The notes under the pieces were generated by a model. The model was given only the letters and a program-made list of their open reading frames with translations. It ran no database searches and was not told the DNA's origin. A program made the position numbers and the translations under genes. Shown here one piece after another: positions 13,004-18,435 of a stretch of 18,435 bases of DNA. The DNA is from an uncultured Blautia sp. GTDB taxonomy: Bacteria > Bacillota > Clostridia > Lachnospirales > Lachnospiraceae. The stretch is taken from assembly GCA_934394545.1 (NCBI GenBank), contig CAKRRG010000054.1, positions 1-18,435 of the forward strand, read 5' to 3'. Within the stretch, counting starts at the first letter, position 1, and the number at the start of each line of letters is the position of its first letter.

Positions 13004-14053
13004 CTAACGATATTGTTCTTTAAACATTTTTAAGTCTTCGAAAGAATAATTTTTCCAAAGCACCGGACACCCACCATAGCATTTTTCTAAATATTTACAT
13101 GCTCTACATTCATCTGAAGGCAAGCGACTTATCTTATCAATTACGTCTTTATACGATTTCATACTTTTTAACCTTTCAAAATCTTTAGCAGTAACAAAAT
13201 CTTCACCTAATTTTCCAATTTTATTATTAAAATACATATCGCATGGAAGCAGGTTCAAATTAGTATCAAATGTAACTGCATTTTTCTTATGAATCTGGCA
13301 TGGTGATGCCATTCTACCCTCTAACGCAGATAATTGTTTCTCTGAATATACACACATTGGAAAACTATATTCAATCCACCAATCATCTGTAATGCTATTT
13401 AATCGATCCATTTGAGATATAAATACATCAATTAATTCTAATGGATTATGATTTTCTAAATAGGTTTTATTTTTATCAAAATTCCTCCCATTATCTATAA
13501 GAAATGTAAATGAAAACTGTCTAGCTCCATTTTTTAAAGCATTCTCAACTGAATCACAAAGAAGCAGAACACTTTCCGGCGTCACAACCATAGAACATGT
13601 AAACTCTATTTGTAAAGATGAAAGATTTCTAATTGCTTCCTGTTGCTGTAAATAACCGTCACATCCAGTTGTTTCTATCCATTCTTTTGAATCATGTCCT
13701 TTCATTGAAACATCTATATAACTTAAGCCACGCTCGATTAACTTTTTGCAAAACTGTAAATCTCTAAGCATTGTTCCATTTGATGCAACAGCAGTTATAA
13801 TAGGGATTTCCTGTTCTTTTATATATAACAGTATATCCAATAGATGTGGATACAAGAGAGGTTCCCCTCCAGTAAAAAATATATATTTCACTTTTGCATC
13901 ACAACAAAAATCAACTATCTTCTTCAGATTATCAAAGCTCACCATATCACTTCTGCAATAGCCTGCATCTTTTGCGAAACAGAAATTGCAACGCAAGTTA
14001 CAGTCTCGCGTCAAAATAATGGAGCATTGTTTAATTAGTTCTTTTTCCAACAC
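13004..14053 (-). CDS. Radical SAM/SPASM enzyme, second maturase of the peptide cluster
   Basis: Iron-sulfur enzyme that should make a 5'-deoxyadenosyl radical to modify the precursor peptide; 349 aa. The N-terminal cluster motif is CNLRCNFC (C18, C22, C25), followed by the SAM-binding TGGEP (61-65). The C-terminal SPASM-type auxiliary cluster region has C252, C271 and the CX2CX5CX3C block C316/C319/C325/C329 (CRACKYLEKCYGGC). The last cysteine of the classical seven-cysteine motif is not seen, because the protein ends soon after. Unlike the first maturase it has no PqqD-like domain, so it may rely on its partner for peptide recognition or install a different modification. The start is GTG, with GGGAGG 8 nt upstream, 44 bp after the UvrA-like gene. 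The exact chemistry cannot be assigned. Confidence 0.87.
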   Translation of the reverse strand: MLEKELIKQCSIILTRDCNLRCNFCFAKDAGYCRSDMVSFDNLKKIVDFCCDAKVKYIFFTGGEPLLYPHLLDILLYIKEQEIPIITAVASNGTMLRDLQFCKKLIERGLSYIDVSMKGHDSKEWIETTGCDGYLQQQEAIRNLSSLQIEFTCSMVVTPESVLLLCDSVENALKNGARQFSFTFLIDNGRNFDKNKTYLENHNPLELIDVFISQMDRLNSITDDWWIEYSFPMCVYSEKQLSALEGRMASPCQIHKKNAVTFDTNLNLLPCDMYFNNKIGKLGEDFVTAKDFERLKSMKSYKDVIDKISRLPSDECRACKYLEKCYGGCPVLWKNYSFEDLKMFKEQYR

Positions 14054-14097
14054 GATACCAACCTCCCTATTATTTGTGCCTTATATATTCCTAAATG

Positions 14098-16428
14098 TTA
14101 TTTTTCCAAATTATACAATGAAGATTCCTTCTTTGAAAAAACATCTTTAGTTTTCCCTTGTGCAACAATTTTTCCGCCTGCCTTTCCACCATATATACCG
14201 AAATCAATAACATGATCAGCGACTTTTGCAATAAATTCAATATTATGCTCAATAATCAAAATTGTCTCACCTTTGTTTTGTAATGAAAAAAGCACTTTTA
14301 TAAATTTTTCAATATCAATTTCATTCAATCCTGATGTAGGCTCATCAAGAATGTAAAGATTTTGCCCTCGAGAAGACACCCCCAAGGCTTTTGCTAATTT
14401 TATACGCTGAGCCTCTCCACCAGACAGATTCATAGACATTTGTCCTAATGTCAGATACCCAAGTCCTAACTCAACCATACTATTTAATACGGAATACACC
14501 TTTTTCGTATTCTTAAAAATTTCAATAATATCTGATACAGGAGTATCGAGTACATCTAGGATTGTTTTGTCAGCATACGTTACTGACAATATATCATCAT
14601 TAAATCTTTTACCATGGCATTCTGGACAAGTAATATATGAACTTGGAAGATAATTAAGATCAATTTTCTTAAGTCCAGTTCCCTGGCAACACTCACATCT
14701 TCCACCTTTAACATTCATACTAAACATAGAAGGTGATAATTTAAGTTTTTTGGCTGTGCTTGTCTTAGAAAACAAATTTCTTATCTCATCAAACACTTCC
14801 AAATAAGAAACCACAGTTGATCGGGGTGTTCTTCCAATAGGTGCTTGGTTTACTTGAATAATTCTTTTTATCGAACTTCCACCTTTTACATCTCCATATT
14901 TTTTTGCGGTACTTTTTTCAAGACTCTCTGCAACTGCTGTCGTTAAAGTAGATTTTCCAGATCCAGAAACGCCTGTAATACACGTAATACCACCTATCGG
15001 AAATCTTGCATCTTGCTTAACGATATTGCGAAAACAAATATTATTAACTTCAAAATATTCTTTAAAATTTAGTGATTTTTTAAAATCAATCAGCATTGGT
15101 AATGTGTTTTGATTTTCTCCCTCACACATTAAGTATCCACCATTTGGTCCACCTTCTGGTCCTAATTCAATTTTATAATCAGCAGAAGCAATATATTGTT
15201 TGTTATGCTCAATTGCAATAACCGAATTTCCACGTTGAACAAGTTTTTGGGTTGCACCTATGATTCTAGTAATGTCACGGTGATGAAGTCCTTTGCAAGG
15301 TTCATCCAAAATATATATTAGTCCCTTTAAGGAGCAAGTGAGCTGTGTTGCAATTCTGACTCGCTGTCTTTCACCTCCAGAAAGCGAAGGAACTGTCCTG
15401 TTCAGGCTCAAGTATCCGACATTTAATTCAATCAGTGCGTCCAACTTTTTAATAATACTATCACATAATTGAGTTACTAAATCCTGCTTATTTAATGCAA
15501 TTTTTTCATCATTTAAATTATTAATCCAAGAATGTAACGCAGTTAATTCCAAACTTTCAACTTCATTATAGTTTAATCCATTCACAGTATACGCTAATGC
15601 TTGTTTTCCTAATTTTGCACCATTACAAACATGGCATGCTATCGTTGTTGTATATTTTGAATATGCTGCTGATTGCGAAGAAGGATCTACACTCGCAATT
15701 TGATCTTTTAACAGCGGAATAACGCCTTGAAGAGATACTAAATGCTGTTTTCTCCGTTTACCTTCCTTGTATGAAATTTTCACTCGTAACACTTCTTCTG
15801 TGTATAATAAATTATAGACTTCATCTTTTGTTAATTGTGAAAATTTCTTATTGATATCAATACCATAGTAATCGCACAATGCCTCAAGAGATTTCTGTTC
15901 TTTACCTTCGGCAGGACCTTTAAAATAAAGTATTGCGCCCTCTCTAAGAGTTTTTTCAACATCCGGAACTAGTAAATCCTCTGATACTATCAATTCCACT
16001 CCAAGTCCACTACAATTTGGACAAAAGGATTTTGGATTATTGAAAGAGAATATATTTTCTGGAACTTCATTACTAGATTCACTATTAATCAATGAAAATA
16101 ATGCACGCAAATAATATGAAATCTCTGTAATAGTTCCAATCGTAGATCTTGGATTTACATTATAATAATTCTGCGAAATATTTAATGCTGGTCGAAGATT
16201 CTCTATCATCCTCACTTTAGGCTTATTCATCAATTTCTGATTGTAGATGTTGCCAGTCATTCCTTCAAGAAATCCTCTTTGACTTTCTGCATATATTGTA
16301 TCGAATACCAATGAAGATTTTCCACAACCAGAACATCCCGTTACGCATGTGAATGCATTGAATGGTATTTCTAAATCCAAATGTTTTAAATTATTTTCAT
16401 GAGCATCCTTTATCACAATTTTTTCCAA
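14098..16428 (-). CDS. UvrA-like ABC ATPase without the UvrB-binding domain (DrrC/UvrA2 type)
   Basis: Soluble, DNA-binding double ABC ATPase; 776 aa against about 940 for housekeeping UvrA. First half: Walker A GCSGCGKSS (31-39), ABC signature LSGGERQR (349-356), Walker B LIYILDEP (370-377). Second half: GVSGSGKST (486-494), LSGGEAQR (668-675), LYILDEPTSG (691-700). Both zinc modules are kept: C136/C139 with C265/C268, and C578/C581 with C601/C604. After GTITEISYYLRALFSLI the chain passes almost directly into FSFNNPKSFCPNC, so the UvrB-binding insertion is missing. That is the shape of UvrA2 and of DrrC-type proteins, which protect antibiotic producers from their own DNA-binding drugs. Lying between two peptide maturases, it is best read as an immunity gene. 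The start is probably TTG, with GGGAG 12 nt upstream. Confidence 0.9.
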   Translation of the reverse strand: MEKIVIKDAHENNLKHLDLEIPFNAFTCVTGCSGCGKSSLVFDTIYAESQRGFLEGMTGNIYNQKLMNKPKVRMIENLRPALNISQNYYNVNPRSTIGTITEISYYLRALFSLINSESSNEVPENIFSFNNPKSFCPNCSGLGVELIVSEDLLVPDVEKTLREGAILYFKGPAEGKEQKSLEALCDYYGIDINKKFSQLTKDEVYNLLYTEEVLRVKISYKEGKRRKQHLVSLQGVIPLLKDQIASVDPSSQSAAYSKYTTTIACHVCNGAKLGKQALAYTVNGLNYNEVESLELTALHSWINNLNDEKIALNKQDLVTQLCDSIIKKLDALIELNVGYLSLNRTVPSLSGGERQRVRIATQLTCSLKGLIYILDEPCKGLHHRDITRIIGATQKLVQRGNSVIAIEHNKQYIASADYKIELGPEGGPNGGYLMCEGENQNTLPMLIDFKKSLNFKEYFEVNNICFRNIVKQDARFPIGGITCITGVSGSGKSTLTTAVAESLEKSTAKKYGDVKGGSSIKRIIQVNQAPIGRTPRSTVVSYLEVFDEIRNLFSKTSTAKKLKLSPSMFSMNVKGGRCECCQGTGLKKIDLNYLPSSYITCPECHGKRFNDDILSVTYADKTILDVLDTPVSDIIEIFKNTKKVYSVLNSMVELGLGYLTLGQMSMNLSGGEAQRIKLAKALGVSSRGQNLYILDEPTSGLNEIDIEKFIKVLFSLQNKGETILIIEHNIEFIAKVADHVIDFGIYGGKAGGKIVAQGKTKDVFSKKESSLYNLEK

Positions 16429-16493
16429 AATAATTACACACTCCCTTCCCGAATCAAAATCTCAATGAATTATTTTTATATCTTGTTGTAAAA

Positions 16494-17930
16494 TTATTCT
16501 TCACCATAATACGCATCTACTTTTGTATGGATAATTTTGGCAACAGAACAATGGAAATTTTGAATTTTAAAAGCATCTCCATCTTGATTTTCATTCGAAT
16601 TACTCATCATGCAAACAGTACAATAACCTCGATCCGCACAACTTACACATTTAGGAAACTCTTTGCGCTTTATTTGACGTAAATACTTAATTTTTTTAGA
16701 ATTTTCCCAAATATCCTGAAGTGACTGGCTTTCTAAATTTCCCAACACATTAGTCTGCCAGCCAACACAAGAATAAACATCTCCGAATACAGAGACACAA
16801 AAACTATAACGACAAATCGAACATATTGGATCGGTCTCTGTAAAGTTCTCTTTTTCCTTAGCAATTTCACGTAATTGCTCAGCATATCCTTCACCAAGTT
16901 CTAAATCAATAGTTCTTTCTATTTCTTCCAACGAAAGCCTATTAGATAAGTTTCTTCCCGTATGGTCATATGACGCAAAAATTACTGGCTCAACAGCTAC
17001 CGCAATTTTATGTTTCCTTCCCCACTTAATTACATCTACAAAACTTTCTCGATTTTGTTTCATTACAGGACAAGAAATCTGCAACGGTATACCTTCAGCT
17101 GAAAGTTTCTCTAATCCACTAATTGTTTTATCAAGACTTCCACTTAACTTAGTAATAGAATCATGTACTTCTGCATCCATAGAATAAATAGAGGTCTGGA
17201 CAGAAAGAAGCGGATTTTTTTTCATTTCTGCAATTATTTCATCATTTAAGACAGTTAAATTAGAAAGTACATTTACCGACAAATCCATTTTTCTACATTT
17301 TTCAAGGAATCCTATTATATCTTTATGTAGTAATGGCTCCCCTCCAGATAATGTCACATGAATAATGTTCATCTTTCTTCCAATTTCAATGATTTTATAA
17401 AAAAGATCACCGTCTATAACACTATTTTTATATTCATGCGGGATATAACAATGAACACAGCGTTCATTACAGGCATTCGCGACTTCAATATGAATACTTC
17501 TAAGAAATTCATTGACTTTAAATATATTTTTTACACAATCATCAGTACTGATTTTAGACATAGATTGTTCCATACCATAATTATTATTTTCTTCCGAAAA
17601 TTTTTTATCCTGGCACTCTTCTGGTGTTTCTCCCACACTTAAATATCCTTCATCCAAAAAATATTGAAAAAAATCTATCGTATCTGCTTTTAACGTCTCG
17701 TTATCAACCCCAATAAAAATCTTAGATAGCTCATCAACAATATCATCAATATGTTTTGGATATTTTTCCAAAACGCTCAACATAACAGCACCACTCTGTG
17801 ATACAAATTTTTCACCACGTATTGGACGATTATCATTGAGCATTCTATACCCAAATTCTGAATTATCCGTTATATATCCATATTCATCATATTGCCTAAA
17901 CAATACATCATCACGTATTTTTATATACAT
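16494..17930 (-). CDS. PqqD-domain radical SAM/SPASM peptide maturase
   Basis: Probable main maturase of the peptide cluster; 478 aa. Residues about 1-100 resemble a PqqD-like RiPP recognition element (SQSGAVMLSVLEKYP, then an IDDIVDELSK helix and a DFFQYFLDEGYL helix), the module that binds leader peptides. A linker of about 40 residues leads to the radical SAM core: CNERCVHC (C154, C158, C161) and LSGGEPL (194-200). The SPASM region has C370/C373/C378 and C388 (CVSVFGDVYSC), then C428/C431/C437/C440 and C461, enough for two auxiliary 4Fe-4S clusters, as in sactipeptide and ranthipeptide thioether synthases. The ATG has GAAGAGG upstream. The precursor gene lies directly upstream, separated by a terminator. 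Thioether formation on the three core cysteines is the leading hypothesis; epimerisation or another C-H modification is possible. Confidence 0.9.
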   Translation of the reverse strand: MYIKIRDDVLFRQYDEYGYITDNSEFGYRMLNDNRPIRGEKFVSQSGAVMLSVLEKYPKHIDDIVDELSKIFIGVDNETLKADTIDFFQYFLDEGYLSVGETPEECQDKKFSEENNNYGMEQSMSKISTDDCVKNIFKVNEFLRSIHIEVANACNERCVHCYIPHEYKNSVIDGDLFYKIIEIGRKMNIIHVTLSGGEPLLHKDIIGFLEKCRKMDLSVNVLSNLTVLNDEIIAEMKKNPLLSVQTSIYSMDAEVHDSITKLSGSLDKTISGLEKLSAEGIPLQISCPVMKQNRESFVDVIKWGRKHKIAVAVEPVIFASYDHTGRNLSNRLSLEEIERTIDLELGEGYAEQLREIAKEKENFTETDPICSICRYSFCVSVFGDVYSCVGWQTNVLGNLESQSLQDIWENSKKIKYLRQIKRKEFPKCVSCADRGYCTVCMMSNSNENQDGDAFKIQNFHCSVAKIIHTKVDAYYGEE

Positions 17931-17973
17931 TGGCTTATTACCTCTTCACTAAACATTAGTTTCAAGCATATAC

Positions 17974-18002
17974 AAAAAAGGACGCAGTAAAACTCTGCGT
18001 CC
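17974..18002 (-). terminator. Intrinsic terminator between the precursor gene and the maturase operon
   Basis: Minus strand: GGACGCAG-AGTTTTA-CTGCGTCC, a perfect 8-bp GC-rich stem with a 7-nt loop, followed by six T residues. It begins 25 nt after the precursor stop codon. Most transcripts should end here and some read through to the maturases, giving an excess of substrate peptide over enzyme, a common plan in RiPP clusters. No second promoter is obvious in the 44 bp between terminator and maturase start. Confidence 0.93.
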
Positions 18003-18027
18003 AGAAATTCTTTGCATATATTGCTTG

Positions 18028-18126
18028 TTAAGCTTTTGAAGAACAAGGTCTTCCACAAGGACCATCACCACATTTCGCAGCATTTACCTTTTCAGCGCTA
18101 ATAATAGTAGGTTTTTTATACTCCAT
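18028..18126 (-). CDS. Small cysteine-containing RiPP precursor peptide (32 aa)
   Basis: Short gene encoding a 32-residue peptide. It starts MEYKKPTIISAEKV, a lysine-rich leader with the KKPxI pattern often seen in leaders bound by PqqD-like domains, and ends with the presumed core CGDGPCGRPCSSKA. Cysteines are at 19, 24 and 28, all in the C-terminal half and spaced by Gly, Asp, Pro, Arg and Ser. The ribosome binding site TAAGGAGGT (18134-18142) is a full match to the anti-Shine-Dalgarno sequence, 7 nt before the ATG, so high translation is expected. A promoter lies about 180 bp upstream, a perfect terminator just after, and two radical SAM maturases follow. Leader and core limits are inferred. 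No double-glycine cleavage site is present. The peptide matches no family that I can name with certainty. Confidence 0.85.
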   Translation of the reverse strand: MEYKKPTIISAEKVNAAKCGDGPCGRPCSSKA

Positions 18127-18142
18127 TCCTTTTACCTCCTTA

Positions 18143-18298
18143 TCTTATAAGTTTTTGCATAAACATTTCGCTTCAAGGATATAATACACCTAAAATACGG
18201 TTCACCACGTCTTGTTATTAAAGGACGTTAAGGCGAAATAGGAATATCCAAATCCGTTATTTTAGCTTTGATTTATTAAAAATATATCCTACTTATTT
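18143..18298 (-). promoter_or_regulatory. Long structured 5' leader of the precursor mRNA
   Basis: About 155 nt lie between the predicted transcription start and the precursor ribosome binding site. Three complementary pairs are visible: ATTTCGC (18165-18171) with GCGAAAT (18233-18239), GGATAT (18177-18182) with ATATCC (18244-18249), and ACGTC (18207-18211) with GACGT (18224-18228). The first two pairs interleave, so they would form a pseudoknot or two alternative folds. No known riboswitch class is recognised. Confidence 0.4.
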
Positions 18299-18305
18299 AG
18301 TTATT

Positions 18306-18334
18306 ATTTTATCACAATCCATGTTAATTTTCAA
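18306..18334 (-). promoter_or_regulatory. Promoter of the peptide cluster
   Basis: Minus strand: TTGAAA (18329-18334), 17-bp spacer, TAAAAT (18306-18311), with TGn directly before the -10 box. It begins only 19 bp after the stop codon of the truncated relaxase and faces the precursor gene. It is the best promoter candidate for the whole cluster. Confidence 0.75.
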
Positions 18335-18352
18335 CATAAAAAATCAGAATAC

Positions 18353-18435
18353 CTATAAACAGACCACAAAGGCATGATTGCCTTTAGTAAAACGCTTTGC
18401 AAATTCTACGCCCAGCCGGTTTGCTTCTTCCGGGG
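18353..18435 (-). pseudogene. Truncated relaxase of a Tn1549-type conjugative element (window-edge fragment)
   Basis: The minus-strand frame entering from the right edge encodes PEEANRLGVEFAKRFTKGNH followed by AFVVCL and a TAG stop. This matches the N-terminal nuclease domain of relaxases from Tn1549-like elements, which I recall continuing after AFVVC with a THxDK and HxHNH region holding the metal-binding histidines. Here the reading frame is lost right after AFVVC, so the metal-binding motif and the rest of the protein are missing. The gene start lies outside the window. The break is followed within 20 bp by the peptide cluster promoter, so it probably marks the insertion point of the cluster. 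Confidence 0.78.

Larger units (their letters stand above)
12600..18435. mobile_element. Probable conjugative-element-derived island carrying the peptide cluster (boundaries not fixed)
   Basis: The segment is visibly more AT-rich than the flanking core genes. It ends at the right in a relaxase fragment of Tn1549-type conjugative elements and at the left in an unexplained stretch beside a terminator. The four-gene peptide operon reads away from the relaxase, the place where such elements usually carry cargo. No integrase or attachment-site repeat was found inside the window, so the limits are inference. Confidence 0.45.

Noticed and set aside
14098..16428. Housekeeping UvrA of nucleotide excision repair
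   Set aside because: It lacks the UvrB-binding insertion, is about 160 residues too short, has no uvrB neighbour and lies between peptide maturases in an AT-rich island.
18256..18342. Short frame starting MLKINMDCDK upstream of the precursor
   Set aside because: It overlaps the predicted promoter and has only 14 codons and no ribosome binding site.
1..18435. CRISPR arrays, tRNA and rRNA genes
   Set aside because: No regularly spaced repeats with unique spacers and no cloverleaf or rRNA-like sequence were seen on either strand by reading.

Overview
The window looks like a chromosomal segment of a gut-type low-GC Firmicute, most likely Lachnospiraceae/Clostridia. The basis is the short Firmicute-type NagB, strong AGGAGG-type ribosome binding sites, GTG/TTG starts, the gene families present, and a relaxase fragment like those of Tn1549-type conjugative elements. 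This is inference from sequence features; no species can be named.

Left part (1-8.2 kb), housekeeping and stress genes: the end of an amino-sugar locus (nagB, + strand) meets a minus-strand phosphate module at a shared bidirectional terminator. That module is a Na+/phosphate symporter with a C-terminal PhoU-like domain, followed by a PhoP/PhoR-type response regulator and histidine kinase. The symporter promoter carries four TTTACAT-like direct repeats at 11-12 bp spacing, the layout expected for a PhoB/PhoP-family operator, so the transporter, sensor and regulator probably form one phosphate circuit. Upstream is a two-gene operon: a 915-aa protein that fuses a TetM/EF-G-like ribosomal GTPase to a YacP/Rae1-like NYN ribonuclease domain, then a GreA-type elongation factor.

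Middle part (8.2-12.6 kb): a two-gene + strand operon (iron-dependent alcohol dehydrogenase, class-3-like aldehyde dehydrogenase), then a seven-helix membrane protein of unknown function and a TetR-family repressor, both on the minus strand. The same palindrome, ATGAAC-N3-GTTCAT, lies in front of both the membrane protein gene and the tetR gene, which defines a small self-contained regulon.

Right part (about 12.6-18.4 kb): a visibly AT-richer minus-strand island holding what appears to be a ribosomally synthesised, post-translationally modified peptide (RiPP) cluster. In transcription order it has a strong promoter, a long structured leader, a 32-aa precursor peptide ending CGDGPCGRPCSSKA (missed by ordinary gene callers), a perfect intrinsic terminator, a radical SAM/SPASM maturase with an N-terminal PqqD-like recognition domain, a UvrA-like ABC ATPase that lacks the UvrB-binding domain (DrrC/UvrA2-type), and a second radical SAM/SPASM enzyme. 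No exporter or leader peptidase is visible. The island abuts a relaxase gene cut off in mid-domain at the right edge, so the cluster appears to be cargo inserted in an integrative conjugative element. The UvrA-like gene suggests self-protection against a product that acts on DNA. This cluster and the GTPase-Rae1 fusion are the two most interesting items.
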